From positions 372,001 to 436,000 of the forward strand of contig JAEBUN010000033.1 of NCBI GenBank assembly GCA_023014365.1: a DNA stretch of 64,000 nt. The letters are read 5' to 3'. The translations under genes and the position numbers were made by a program. Of the stretch, positions 20,705 to 30,508 are shown piece by piece. The stretch's first letter is position 1. The number at the start of each line of letters is the position of its first letter. The DNA is from Lepiota brunneoincarnata. Its lineage: Eukaryota; Basidiomycota; Agaricomycetes; Agaricales; Agaricaceae. The notes under the pieces are model-generated. The model was not told the DNA's origin, made no database searches, and worked only from the letters and a program-made list of their open reading frames with translations.

Positions 20705-22068
20705 TGTTATGATCCGTGCTCCTTCTGTATCCGAGGATAACTGGAGATGGCCTTCAATCACTCTACAAGGTGTCCGAGACGGTTGGCCTTATAGAGCTTA
20801 GTGGATCGCGCTCAATGAGATAACGAGGGAAGATGCCAAGTTAAGGCAGAGAGGTAAACGACCGCTGTTAACAAGATTAAAGCTTGAGGCTTTAATCTCT
20901 ACTTGTACAGGCCTTATATACCTACGAGGTGCTATATACTTGTTATAGGTTACTTGGCTGTTCTACTGGTCGTGCGCAGTCCTGACCATGATGCACATCC
21001 TGGCTGATGGCATCCTAGTGTTATTTATATTACAATGAGTCAGTACTCTTGCTACTGCTGTGCGATGTTCCATCGCTTTCCTCTGACTCATAATCTTCTT
21101 CTCCCGATTGTATCTCCATGGAGTCCTCTCCGTTCTCGCTCTCCATTCTCTCAGTGCTTCCATCTGTATCGGAGGTTGGGTCGGTTGATCCATGGTTATC
21201 TTCCTCGTCCTCGGGGTACTCCAATATATCCTCCAAGGTTATCTCCATTCCTGCTTCTCTCGCCAGGTCCTGCATGGCGGTGTAATATTCCCCTTCCTCG
21301 TCTTCGTATTCTTGTGCCCGTAATTGGTCTGTAGTCTCCTGTACCCATCTTGTAAAGTTGAACAATAGTTCTTGTTCCTCCCGGTCTTGTTAGAGCCGGT
21401 GCGGGTCGGAACCGAAGCGGAGGATCGGGGTGGTATCCTTGGTATAAGGTAACCGGGGGACGGGACGATGTCAGTGCGTAGACGGCGGGACCGAGGCGGA
21501 GTACTTCGGGCGGAGAGTGGACTTGCGGCCTCAGCTTATGTGCTGTGCCCTCCTACTGTCCGAGTCCGTATTTCAGGAAGTCAGGGCTGAAGCGGAGCGA
21601 GGCAGAGAGAGAGGAGGATAGGGAACAGGGGACTGGTCCGCTGCTCGATTCGATTATCAGACTGAGGAGTACAAGCCAAGTGCCTACGGTATATATACTA
21701 CTAGCTCGACGAATTATGACTCGTACTGACTACGTGCGGAGCGAAGCGGAGACCCATATGGTTACAAGCGGATTACGAATAATTTCGAATGGAATGGAGA
21801 CCGGTACGGGTATGGAGACTGGTAACGTATTCTGATTACGGACGGAGAATGGAGAACTGGACAATGGGAGCACCGAGGGTCAGGTGATCGTGGCACGTGT
21901 AGAGGTAGGTCGCGTGATCGGGGCGAAGGGTTGCGGTCGGAGCCAGTCGGGGCCGAGTCGGAGGGCATAGGGTTGTCGTGTGGAGCACACGTGGAGTCGA
22001 GAAGCCGAAGCCTAATGGTTAAGCTCTAGGTTTGGTGTGGATATGACAGGTCTGGACTGTTCATAACA
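20705..22068 (-). repeat. Gypsy B 3' LTR, interrupted
   Basis: LTR parts 20705-21387 and 22054-22068 add up to 698 bp once the inserted LTR and one copy of its target duplication are removed. The U3 acidic frame remains open (21365-21030) but has lost its start to the insertion. Confidence 0.92.
21388..22048. mobile_element. 661-bp solo LTR of a different family
   Basis: Starts TGTTAGAGCC and ends GGATATGACA, flanked by a perfect 5-bp duplication GGTCT (21383-21387 and 22049-22053). GC-richer than its surroundings, with no similarity by eye to the Gypsy A/B LTRs. No internal coding part remains, so it is a solo LTR left by LTR-LTR recombination. Confidence 0.9.
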
Positions 22069-23267
22069 TTATCCCCTTCGTAAGGTCTGATGTCCTCATC
22101 AGACATTTCCTCAGTATAATCCGACAGGCTCTCCTGTAATGTTTGATTCGGCGATGGGGTCCCAGTCGAAGTATGGGTCGGGTTCTGGGGAGTCGCTTCG
22201 GTAGCTTGGTGGTCTGGGGATGGCGGGTCTTGGGTGAGGTCGATGACGATGGGTTCTCTGGAGTGAATGGTGGCGGGTGCGCCGAAGGATCGATTCAGGA
22301 AGTCGGTGGCTTCCGCTAGCAGATGTGGTGGTGGCATTGGTGGTCGGAATGACGACGGGGGCATTTTGAATTCGGGTGCGGATGGGTCTGGCTGAAGCGG
22401 GGCGCTGCTTGGTGCTTGCAACAATGTGTCGAATATTGTTGTTTGTGGTTTCGCGTGTGAGGGATCGAGCTCTGCTTGGTATTCCTCGTGGGCGGCGATA
22501 CAGGCCAGGTACCATACTTGTGGGTTGATGCTGGTAAGGGTTTCTCTCGCAGTGCTTCTCGTAATGGCCTGGGGCAATCTTTCGACAATATCGACATTGG
22601 TAGCGCGGGCATCCTGCTTTGATATGGCCAAATCGATGGCAGCAATTGCAGCAAGTTCGGGTGGTGGGTAAGTGAGTGGTGGTAGTCCCGATGGGGGCGT
22701 CATTAGAAGCAGATATAGCTTGTACAACACTTGATGGTTGGTTACTCGTATCCACCATGGGAGGGTTGGAAGGTTGGGTGGTGGTCCCGATAGGTAGGAT
22801 AGGGCGGTCCTGACTTCTGCTTCCATTGCTCGGGCTTGGGATCGGACTCTCGAACGGGAATTCGGTGAGAGCGGTTGATAGCATGGCAGAAATGGTATTG
22901 CGGTCCTGTTCCTCTGTTGCGCTAGAAAGAATAGTGGCGCATAGTTTTTCGAATTCTGTTGCTCGGTCGTGGACGAGGCGCTTGTGATACAGAAGAGCAG
23001 TAAATGTCTTCCAGCAGGTGTCGACCAGGGGTACCATTGCTGGACTGCGTTTAAGACGGGTTCCGGTAATATGAAAGGGAACTTCGTGTAAAAGGATGGA
23101 TCGTATCTCGGGTTGGTTGGAGGGAAGGAAGGTATGCCGGATGATATAAGGACTGTTGGTCCTGTCTGGTTGGTCGTCAGCGGTATCGGTGGCAGGGTTA
23201 GGTTGGCTATTTCCTGTGACACGATTCGCCAGGGATATGATTCTTTCCCGGATGAGAAGGCGTCCAT
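22026..23267 (-). CDS. Gypsy B accessory frame 2, truncated
   Basis: 413-codon counterpart of the 523-codon frame of element A. It keeps IVIDLTQDPP but ends a few codons after MNSPD, where the inserted solo LTR replaces the U3-encoded acidic tail. Confidence 0.5.
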   Translation of the reverse strand: MDAFSSGKESYPWRIVSQEIANLTLPPIPLTTNQTGPTVLISSGIPSFPPTNPRYDPSFYTKFPFILPEPVLNAVQQWYPWSTPAGRHLLLFCITSASSTTEQQNSKNYAPLFFLAQQRNRTAIPFLPCYQPLSPNSRSRVRSQARAMEAEVRTALSYLSGPPPNLPTLPWWIRVTNHQVLYKLYLLLMTPPSGLPPLTYPPPELAAIAAIDLAISKQDARATNVDIVERLPQAITRSTARETLTSINPQVWYLACIAAHEEYQAELDPSHAKPQTTIFDTLLQAPSSAPLQPDPSAPEFKMPPSSFRPPMPPPHLLAEATDFLNRSFGAPATIHSREPIVIDLTQDPPSPDHQATEATPQNPTHTSTGTPSPNQTLQESLSDYTEEMSDEDIRPYEGDNVMNSPDLSYPHQT

Positions 23268-23325
23268 CGTTGTCTGGCTCTGGGAGGTCTGGAGTGGTTG
23301 CTCGAGTGTTGGGTGGTTGGGTCAT
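22111..23325 (-). CDS. Gypsy B accessory frame 1, zinc-knuckle protein
   Basis: 404 codons, collinear with the frame in element A. All zinc-ligand positions are kept (CNCCHRFGHIKAGC and CRYCRKIAPGHYEKHC). Several substitutions separate the copies (for example VEGN against VTGN near the start), and none introduces a stop. Its start overlaps the pol 3' end by about 119 bp. Confidence 0.7.
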   Translation of the reverse strand: MTQPPNTRATTPDLPEPDNDGRLLIRERIISLANRVTGNSQPNPATDTADDQPDRTNSPYIIRHTFLPSNQPEIRSILLHEVPFHITGTRLKRSPAMVPLVDTCWKTFTALLYHKRLVHDRATEFEKLCATILSSATEEQDRNTISAMLSTALTEFPFESPIPSPSNGSRSQDRPILPIGTTTQPSNPPMVDTSNQPSSVVQAISASNDAPIGTTTTHLPTTRTCCNCCHRFGHIKAGCPRYQCRYCRKIAPGHYEKHCERNPYQHQPTSMVPGLYRRPRGIPSRARSLTRETTNNNIRHIVASTKQRPASARPIRTRIQNAPVVIPTTNATTTSASGSHRLPESILRRTRHHSLQRTHRHRPHPRPAIPRPPSYRSDSPEPDPYFDWDPIAESNITGEPVGLY

Positions 23326-26300
23326 TGGTGGGGTTGTCTAATTTGTGGGCCCTTTTATATTCTTCAATGACTTCTTTGGCGTTCTCCAGGTTTGCTTCTG
23401 GCTCCCAGGAATCCTCGGTGGGAAGGTATCCTTTCCATCTGACTAGGAATTGATACTTGTTCCGGAATTTTCTGTGGCGCAGTATTGACTCGACCTCGTA
23501 TTCTTCTTCTCCATTTACAAGGTCGGGTGGTGGGGCTGTGTTGTATTCCCCATGTGTGTCGTTCTCTTCTGCAGGCATTAGGAGGCTCGCATGAAACTTG
23601 TTGTGGATCTTCCATTTGATGGGTAATTTTAGTTCGTAGGTTACAGGTCCGAGTTTTCTTGTTATGGTGAAGGGACCTTCTCGGCGTTGGGCCAGTTTCT
23701 TTGAGGCGTACTGAATTGGGAGGTTGTGGTTGTCAAGCCAAACCTTCTGTCCAACTTTTAGATTGATATCTGGCCGGTTATATCTTGCAGCCATTTTTAG
23801 TCTGGCTTGTTCATGCGCAGCTTGGGCTTCTTGGCGTATCTTGGCGAGATATTTAAACTTCTCTCCTATTGCTGGAATGTTCGTTGGCTCCTCGGAGGTC
23901 GGAAATCCTTTGGGGCTTGATCCATAGAGGAGTTCAAATGGGGTATGTTGGTGTCCGGCATGTGTTTTCAAGTTGTGGACATATTCCAGGAGTGGGAGTG
24001 CCTTTACCCATCTGTTCGGGTTCGATGAGCAATAGATGCCAAGGTAGAGTTCTATTTCTTGATTGAATCGCTCTGTTTGTCCGTCTGTCTGGGGGTGGTA
24101 GGCGGTAGAGAGTGCTTGTTCGATTCCGAGTTGTTTGTAGAATTCTTTCATGGATTTGGCAGCGAATCTGGGGTCGCGATCACTGAGAACTTTCTCGGGA
24201 AGGCCAAATCTGGAGAATAGCCGTTTGATAAGAATTTCGGCGATCTTGTCCGCGTTGGTGGTTTTCGCAGTAGGTTCTAGAATTATCCCCTTCGTAAGCT
24301 GGTCGACCACAACCAGTATAGAATCATGGGGTCCGTCCGGGGGTAGGTCTGTGATAAGATCCATTGAGATGTTCGAGAATGGACGGGTAGAACGGGGTCC
24401 AGGGATAGGTTGAAGCGGTGGTTTTAGGGGGTGGCGATTGATCTTGTATTGTTGGCAAGCACCACATCCTTTGACGTAGTTTTTGACAAATGATCGCATC
24501 CCGGGCCAGTAGGCGTATTCCTGGAGTTTTCTAGTTGTTTCTGCGATTCCAGGGTGTCCTGCGGTGGGTGAGTCGTGTACTCTTTGCAGTAAGCGGCGTC
24601 TGAGGTGTAAATCTTGTGGTATAAATAGTTTTCCTTGAACACGTGGGTGTCCTGAGTCATCTTCTTGGGCGATGTCGGTCTGTTTCTTTTTCTTCCACAG
24701 CTCTTTTATTTCCTGTTTAGTATTTTCGTCGATAATGTGGATATGTTGTGGCTGTTCTGAGGGGAAGAATTTGTCAGGGAGTGCAACGACCTGTTTGTTG
24801 TCTCTTGTCTTGGGTTCATGATCGGGTCGTCTGGAAAGGGCATCTGCTGGTCCATTTTTCTTTCCAGGGATATGTCGGATTTCGATGTCAAATTGTTGCA
24901 TGTAGGCAATCCATCGGGCTTGTCTTCTGCTGAGGTCTTCAGGTTTTCTCCAGCGGCGAAGGTTGTCGTGATCTGACCATACGATGGTCTTGTGTGATGA
25001 TCCTTCTATGTGGTGGCGCCATTCTTTGAGTGCTCGGATAATGGCGAAAAGTTCCTGTTCGGAGCAATGATAGTTGCGTTCGGCTGGTGAGAATCCTTTT
25101 GAGAAGTATGCGACTGGGTGTTTAATTCTGTTGTTGTCGCGTTGAAGTAGGACTGCTCCTGATGCAAATAGTGATGCGTCGCATTCAATTTCGAAGGGTT
25201 TGTCTCGGTCGGGGACCATTAATACCAGTTCGCTTTGGAATTTCCTCTTGAGAGTATCGAAGGCGTTCTGGCATTCTTCTGTCCATTCGAATTTCTTGGT
25301 TTTGGACATTAGGGCATTGAGAGGTTTTGCCCATATGGCGTATTGGTGTATGAATTTTCGTACGTCGCGTGGGGTAGTTGGTGTTGGCCATTCGGCGATG
25401 CCTTTGAGTTTTGCCGGGTCCATCGAAACTGAGTCGGGAGTGATAATAACTCCTAGATATTCGAGTCGTTGTTGCTCGAATTCGCATTTCTCGGTTTTGA
25501 GATATAGATCGTTGTCCTTGAGTATCTTGAGTACTTCTCTTGTGAGGCGTCGGAGTTCTTGTTTTGTTTTTGCGTGAATGAGGATGTCGTCCATGTAAAC
25601 GATTACTCCTCCATTGTCGATGAGTTTTCGAAATAATGAGTCCATCATGGTTTGGAATGTTGCTGGGGAGTTACACATTCCAAAGAACATGACCGTGGGT
25701 TCGAATAATCCTTGGGGTGTCCTGAAGGCTCCTTTCCATTCATCTCCTTTGCGTATGCGGATGTTGTTGTATCCTGCTCGTACGTCGAGTTTGGTAAAGT
25801 ATTTTGATCCTCGGAGTTTGTCGAGAATATGAGAGATGAGGGGGAGGTTGTATGCATTTTTGACGGTATGCTCGTTGAGGTACCTGTAGTCTTGACAGGG
25901 GCATAGTTTTCCGTCTTTCTTTCCTACGAAGAAGAAAGGTGATGCCATTGGTGATTCGGATGGTCGAATGTATCCCTTTTGAAGGTTTTCTTCTAGGAAC
26001 GTGTCGAGTTCCTTTTCTTCATTGAGGGAGAGTCGGTAGGACTTCATGGCAATTGGTTTGAATGATTCCTTGAGTTCAATTTTGTGATCCCATGGTCGTT
26101 GTGGGGGAAATCGTTCGGCTTGTTTCTTGCTGAATACTGGGAGGTATTCATGGAATTCCGTGGGTACGACTTTTCTTGGGTCATCGTTTTTCTTTTCTCC
26201 ATGTTGTACGGCGAGGAATTGTGATGCGGAGGCTTTGAAGTTGATTTCTTCGAAGCTTGTGGGCTCTAGTGTGGAGATGTGGTTGAGTTGGTCGTTGTAG

Positions 26301-26671
26301 ATCCAATTGGGTTCCATGGATTGGATGAGTTCTTGGAATATAGTGTTGTCCCAACGTTCGTTTCTCCAGCGTAGTTGTTTGGCATCCCAGTCGATGTCTG
26401 GGTTGTGTTCTGCAAGCCAAGGGAATCCAAGGATGAGTCTTGGGCTTCCGAGGGAGACTACTTTTGGTTTGATCTCCATATTCTTCCCGTTAACCGTTAG
26501 GTTGAGGGTCGTGTAGTGGGTGGCTGTTCCATTTTCGTTAACAGATCCATCGGCATTTCGTACTTCGATGGGTCGATCGAGGGGTGTTGTTTTGAACAAA
26601 TGTTGTTTGACCATTCCGGGGTCAATGAAGTTTCCTGCTGCTCCTGAGTCGAGTAGGGCGAGTAGTTCCAC
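23207..26671 (-). CDS. pol: Gypsy B pol polyprotein (30-bp deletion)
   Basis: 1,154 codons without a stop: protease (DSG), RT (YMDDIL), RNase H, HHCC-DDE integrase and chromodomain, as in A. Two defects are visible. A 30-bp in-frame deletion near 25349-25360 removes the FCNFYRK segment between RT and RNase H; element A still has the two 12-bp direct repeats (TATGAATTTTCG at 13162 and 13192) whose collapse explains it. The conserved Arg of the RT motif LRPCQDYRYLN is Cys here (codon near 25902, a C-to-T change at CpG). Integrase is intact, unlike A. The first codon at 26671 is GTG and the frame is open further upstream. Confidence 0.92.
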   Translation of the reverse strand: MELLALLDSGAAGNFIDPGMVKQHLFKTTPLDRPIEVRNADGSVNENGTATHYTTLNLTVNGKNMEIKPKVVSLGSPRLILGFPWLAEHNPDIDWDAKQLRWRNERWDNTIFQELIQSMEPNWIYNDQLNHISTLEPTSFEEINFKASASQFLAVQHGEKKNDDPRKVVPTEFHEYLPVFSKKQAERFPPQRPWDHKIELKESFKPIAMKSYRLSLNEEKELDTFLEENLQKGYIRPSESPMASPFFFVGKKDGKLCPCQDYRYLNEHTVKNAYNLPLISHILDKLRGSKYFTKLDVRAGYNNIRIRKGDEWKGAFRTPQGLFEPTVMFFGMCNSPATFQTMMDSLFRKLIDNGGVIVYMDDILIHAKTKQELRRLTREVLKILKDNDLYLKTEKCEFEQQRLEYLGVIITPDSVSMDPAKLKGIAEWPTPTTPRDVRKFIHQYAIWAKPLNALMSKTKKFEWTEECQNAFDTLKRKFQSELVLMVPDRDKPFEIECDASLFASGAVLLQRDNNRIKHPVAYFSKGFSPAERNYHCSEQELFAIIRALKEWRHHIEGSSHKTIVWSDHDNLRRWRKPEDLSRRQARWIAYMQQFDIEIRHIPGKKNGPADALSRRPDHEPKTRDNKQVVALPDKFFPSEQPQHIHIIDENTKQEIKELWKKKKQTDIAQEDDSGHPRVQGKLFIPQDLHLRRRLLQRVHDSPTAGHPGIAETTRKLQEYAYWPGMRSFVKNYVKGCGACQQYKINRHPLKPPLQPIPGPRSTRPFSNISMDLITDLPPDGPHDSILVVVDQLTKGIILEPTAKTTNADKIAEILIKRLFSRFGLPEKVLSDRDPRFAAKSMKEFYKQLGIEQALSTAYHPQTDGQTERFNQEIELYLGIYCSSNPNRWVKALPLLEYVHNLKTHAGHQHTPFELLYGSSPKGFPTSEEPTNIPAIGEKFKYLAKIRQEAQAAHEQARLKMAARYNRPDINLKVGQKVWLDNHNLPIQYASKKLAQRREGPFTITRKLGPVTYELKLPIKWKIHNKFHASLLMPAEENDTHGEYNTAPPPDLVNGEEEYEVESILRHRKFRNKYQFLVRWKGYLPTEDSWEPEANLENAKEVIEEYKRAHKLDNPTNDPTTQHSSNHSRPPRARQRWTPSHPGKNHIPGESCHRK

Positions 26672-26832
26672 GCTTTCGGGTCCTTCCTTAGTGAATTTGT
26701 GTTTTCGGATTCGACAGGGTAGATGTATTACGCGTGCTGACGATTCCTGTAACTTTACAACATTAATATCATTTTGTGAATAGGAAAGGGAAGGAGGTCT
26801 TTGTGGAGGGCTAGACGTGGTGGCTAGTCTCC

Positions 26833-27957
26833 TTAGGCAAAATCCTTAACCAGAGGGGCATCTGGGTGGTTGGATTCATTTGCAAAATGTTCGTAGATGT
26901 CCTCGACTTCTTCGTCGGTTGCATCTTCTAGTATGTTGTATAGCGAGTTCTTTTTCCTGTAGCTTGCTTGTCTTCTTCTGGATATCGCATTTGACCAGTT
27001 TCTGGCATCCAAATTGCGGGGTAATTCGGATCGGTGATATATTGTCTTCTTGGTGGGGCATTCGCGGGCGAAGTGTCCAGTCTTGCGGCAGTTGAAGCAT
27101 CTCTTTTCTTTGAGATCCTTTCTTTGGGCGTCCGTGAGGATTGCATTGAGGGCTTCGCGGGTGCGTTCTTGTACCAACTGGTGGAGTCTGTCTTCTTCGG
27201 TCTCCTCGTCTTCATCAGCTTCCTCGGCGAGTAGATCTGGCTCGTCCTCAAAGTCGAGGTTGTAGACTGCTTCGGCGAGTTGGTCAATATCCATTGTGTT
27301 AGGGTCTGTTGCTTGATAGGGCAGTGGGACACGGCGCGTAAAAGCATTTCTTTTCCCTTTAAATGGGCGAGTGCGCGAAGTCGTTGGAAACGAGGGAGTT
27401 CCTCGAGTTTGCATATAGTTGCGTTGAGTTTGTAGTATTTGATATGCTGTTCGAGCTTGCTTGAACCAGTCGCTGAGTTTGTTTCCTGGATTGAGGCTAA
27501 TTGTCTTGATTGCGATGGGGCGATCCAGCCCGTTCTTGAAATAGTTGACCGCCGCCACTCCATCTCCAAGGTCGGCCTGATAGGCAAGTATCTGGAACTG
27601 GGATATGTAATTGTCGATATATCGTCCATTCTGTTTGAGGTGGCGGATTCTGTCCATTGCGTCGGCGGGGACATTGTTTGGGGCGAAGGATGTATCGAGT
27701 CCTTCGAGAAATTTCTTCCATGTCGGAAGGGTCTGGCTTCCATCAAGTTCTTTGTTTGATTCCAAGAATGCTCCTCTCCATGTTGCGGCGGGGCCGGTGG
27801 ACATGTATGAAAGGGCGAATTGTATCTTGGTCTTGTCATCGGGAAAGGCTCCTGGCTTTGCATCGATGTATAGTTGTACTGCATCCTTCCAGAGGCGGAA
27901 GTAGTCGGTCTCTCCATTAAAGGTTGGGGGTGTGTTGATTTTTGCGGAGGAGGCCAT
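26833..27957 (-). CDS. gag: Gypsy B gag
   Basis: 374 residues, the same length as in A, with the CCHC knuckle CFNCRKTGHFARECP intact. A handful of substitutions (for example DDYISQ to DNYISQ) distinguish it. The pol frame is -1 relative to gag. Confidence 0.92.
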   Translation of the reverse strand: MASSAKINTPPTFNGETDYFRLWKDAVQLYIDAKPGAFPDDKTKIQFALSYMSTGPAATWRGAFLESNKELDGSQTLPTWKKFLEGLDTSFAPNNVPADAMDRIRHLKQNGRYIDNYISQFQILAYQADLGDGVAAVNYFKNGLDRPIAIKTISLNPGNKLSDWFKQARTAYQILQTQRNYMQTRGTPSFPTTSRTRPFKGKRNAFTRRVPLPYQATDPNTMDIDQLAEAVYNLDFEDEPDLLAEEADEDEETEEDRLHQLVQERTREALNAILTDAQRKDLKEKRCFNCRKTGHFARECPTKKTIYHRSELPRNLDARNWSNAISRRRQASYRKKNSLYNILEDATDEEVEDIYEHFANESNHPDAPLVKDFA

Positions 27958-28694
27958 ATTGTTAATGTCAGAGGTTGTGGATTCCTCGTCGGAAGTGTGA
28001 ATAGACCCGGTAGTGGGGCTAACTTCGGATGGTTCGGATTGTACAGGGGAACTGGATCGAGGCGGTGAGTGTACCGGTGATCCAAGTGGTGATGTGAGGG
28101 GTGAAAATGTTCTTGGGGGTTTCTGTTGCGAAGTGTTGTCGCTAGTTCTTGTACTTGTTGAGGGTTGAGGACCGGAGGATGGGGTAGATGTTCTATGAAT
28201 CGGCTCCCCGAGCTTTGAGCGGGTAGAGGTGGCAGTTCTTTCAGGTGGTGGTTGTTTAGGTAGGGATTGAAGAACTGATGCTGGGGGTGTTGGGTATCCT
28301 GGGTCTTCTGTTCGACGTTGAACTCTCTCAGTAGGTTGTGTAGGGTACGGTGCGGAACCAGAGGGTGAACAAGTGAGGGGTATAGGTTTTGTTTTCTTTT
28401 TAGGGTCCGTGGTGGAGGGGGTGTGAAGTCGGGTTCAGAGTCGGTTGTCGACCAGTCAGAACTGTTGGATTCTTCGTAGTCGGTGGCAAGGGGGTCGTTT
28501 CGGTTTGTAGACAGGGTGAAGAGGGAAGAAGTCGAAGGTGAAGGTGAGGGTGAATAAACAACGCTTGCGGATGCGTTATCCCAATCGACGCTTGAAGGTG
28601 CGGATGACCTGTATACAACGCTTACAGGTGCGTTATCCCAATCAACACTTAAAGGTGTGGATGACCTATCAACGCTTTCGGTGCGTCTGACCAA
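26928..28694 (-). CDS. Long leader frame overlapping gag (B)
   Basis: 588 codons, same start and length as the frame in element A, with SVDWDNAP-like repeats near its N-terminus. Conservation of length between copies of slightly different age is the only support; the overlap with gag alone could keep it open. Confidence 0.3.
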   Translation of the reverse strand: MVRRTESVDRSSTPLSVDWDNAPVSVVYRSSAPSSVDWDNASASVVYSPSPSPSTSSLFTLSTNRNDPLATDYEESNSSDWSTTDSEPDFTPPPPRTLKRKQNLYPSLVHPLVPHRTLHNLLREFNVEQKTQDTQHPQHQFFNPYLNNHHLKELPPLPAQSSGSRFIEHLPHPPVLNPQQVQELATTLRNRNPQEHFHPSHHHLDHRYTHRLDPVPLYNPNHPKLAPLPGLFTLPTRNPQPLTLTIWPPPQKSTHPQPLMERPTTSASGRMQYNYTSMQSQEPFPMTRPRYNSPFHTCPPAPPQHGEEHSWNQTKNLMEARPFRHGRNFSKDSIHPSPQTMSPPTQWTESATSNRMDDISTITYPSSRYLPIRPTLEMEWRRSTISRTGWIAPSQSRQLASIQETNSATGSSKLEQHIKYYKLNATICKLEELPRFQRLRALAHLKGKEMLLRAVSHCPIKQQTLTQWILTNSPKQSTTSTLRTSQIYSPRKLMKTRRPKKTDSTSWYKNAPAKPSMQSSRTPKERISKKRDASTAARLDTSPANAPPRRQYITDPNYPAIWMPETGQMRYPEEDKQATGKRTRYTTY

Positions 28695-28870
28695 GGGTGC
28701 AGAGGGTATGGTGGCCTGCTCTACGGGGGTGTATCACCGGACAGCGACAAGGCGTGTCGTCAGATACGGTTGGCACTCGGATAGCAATAAAGCGTATCAT
28801 CTGCCGGTGTGGAAGGGTAGCAACAAGGCGTACCGATACCACGGGGTGTACGATGGAGGTTGTCCAAAGG

Positions 28871-28882
28871 AAGCTTTAATCT
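28871..28882 (-). promoter_or_regulatory. Self-priming primer-binding site of Gypsy B
   Basis: AGATTAAAGCTT on the minus strand two bases inside the 5' LTR; the exact complement lies in the LTR at 29054-29065. The pairing is kept although neighbouring bases differ from A. Confidence 0.65.
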
Positions 28883-28884
28883 AA

Positions 28885-29582
28885 TGTTATGATCCATGCT
28901 CCTTCTGTATCCGAGGATAACTGGAGATGGCCTTCAATCACTCTACAAGGTGTCCGAGACGGTTGGCCTTATAGAGCTTAGTGGATCGCGCTCAATGAGA
29001 TAACGAGGGAAGACACCAAGTTAAGGCAGAGAGGTAAACGACCGCTGTTAACAAGATTAAAGCTTGAGGCTTTAATCTCTACTTGTACAGGCCTTATATA
29101 CCTACGAGGTGCTATATACTTGTTATAGGTTACTTGGCTGTTCTACTGGTCGTGCGCAGTCCTGACCATGATGCACATCCTGGCTGATGGCATCCTAGTG
29201 TTATTTATATTACAATGAGTCAGTACTCTTGCTACTGCTGTGCGATGTTCCATCGCTTTCCTCTGACTCATAATCTTCTTCTCCCGATTGTATCTCCATG
29301 GAGTCCTCTCCGTTCTCGCTCTCCATTCTCTCAGTGCTTCCATCTGTATCGGAGGTTGGGTCGGTTGATCCATGGTTATCTTCCTCGTCCTCGGGGTACT
29401 CCAATATATCCTCCAAGGTTATCTCCATTCCTGCTTCTCTCGCCAGGTCCTGCATGGCGGTGTAATATTCCCCTTCCTCGTCTTCGTATTCTTGTGCCCG
29501 TAATTGGTCTGTAGTCTCCTGTACCCATCTTATAAAGTCGAACAATAGTTCTTGTTCCTCCCGGTCTGGACTGTTCATAACA
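28885..29582 (-). repeat. Gypsy B 5' LTR
   Basis: 698-bp uninterrupted LTR, followed by the GTCAT duplication and Tc1 sequence. The acidic U3 frame is open. Confidence 0.93.
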
Positions 29583-29587
29583 GTCAT

Positions 29588-29907
29588 ACCACTCCAGGCT
29601 CCCCTTGAGTTCATCCTCCAAAATGGTGACAAATAGATCACCATCCATCTAACCATTAATCTTGGCTGCCAACCCTGGACCTTCCCACAGCATACAGCCC
29701 CATACCATAATGGAACCTCCTCCAAACTTTGTGGTTCCCTGCACCAGCCTATCACTAAGCCTCTCCCCTGCTCTTTTCCAGATCCAAACCCTGCCATCTG
29801 ACCCTAAGTGATTGATTTTGGTCTCATCTGACCAAACCACCCTCTTCCAGTCTTCCAGAGTCCAGTCTGCATGTGCCTCTGCCCACTCCAATCTTTTCCT
29901 CTTGTGT
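29588..29907 (-). pseudogene. Tc1 transposase, middle piece
   Basis: Reads KRKRLEWAEAHADWTLEDW, then KRVVWSDETKINHLGSDGRV with the first catalytic Asp (WSDE), then GGGSIMVWGCMLWEGPG and AKING. A TAG follows AKING just before MDGDLFV, a second inactivating stop near 29650. The piece lies between the 591-bp LTR and Gypsy B. Confidence 0.9.
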
Positions 29908-29912
29908 ATAAC

Positions 29913-30503
29913 TGTTATGATACATCCTTACTTTGACCTACACCTTGGACTTCTTACGCCAAAAGTCTTTAGTTGTAATATACTAAAGCATTATGAATAT
30001 CTTTTTCTTCTGTACTTTGTTTTGTTTCTTTATTATGTAACCATTTTCACTTTGATCTGTTACATAATATTTTCTCGATTTGTTATCATTTCTCATACTC
30101 TTAACTATTAATAGATAACTATGTATAGATAGTTATACTTAGATAGTTAAACATAGTTCATCCAGACTTCTTTACTTCTTCCACTCTTCTTTCACTTCTT
30201 CCATACTTCTTGAACTTCTCCCATACTTCTTTGATGATGTATTAATAGTAACTCTGAACAATATATAAGACCTCCAGTCAACCAAGAGAAACTCTTAAGT
30301 TTTTACTTGGTTATCTGGTGGAGATTTACCTACTTGCTTGAACTCTTAAGTTGTCCTCTTATAAGCCTTATTCTCTAAGTTAGTGAGGAATACCTTGAGA
30401 GCTCGCAAAGAGTCTCTTCGAGTGATTGTTGACTTGGGTGAAGTTAACGATATGCTCAACACCAGTCGCACTTTCAAGCACAAAGACTGGTGTCACAATA
30501 ACA
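29913..30503. mobile_element. 591-bp solo LTR inside the Tc1 transposase
   Basis: Ends are TGTTATGATACA and CACAATAACA, flanked by a perfect ATAAC duplication (29908-29912 and 30504-30508). AT-rich with repeated TTCTTCCA-type units (about 30170-30235). Removing it and one duplication rejoins the transposase frame (PKLS to HKRKRLEW). Apart from the first eight bases it does not resemble the 698-bp LTR. Confidence 0.88.
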
Positions 30504-30508
30504 ATAAC

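Larger units (their letters stand above)
20705..29582 (-). mobile_element. Gypsy chromovirus element B, inserted in the Tc1 element
   Basis: An 8,878-bp element bounded by TGTTATGA...TCATAACA with a perfect target duplication GTCAT (20700-20704 and 29583-29587). Same family and orientation as element A. The 3' LTR is interrupted by a 661-bp solo LTR. The two LTRs differ at several sites (for example GATCCGTG against GATCCATG near their starts), so this insertion is older than A. pol is a single frame of 1,154 codons but carries a 30-bp deletion and a conserved-residue change. Confidence 0.95.
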
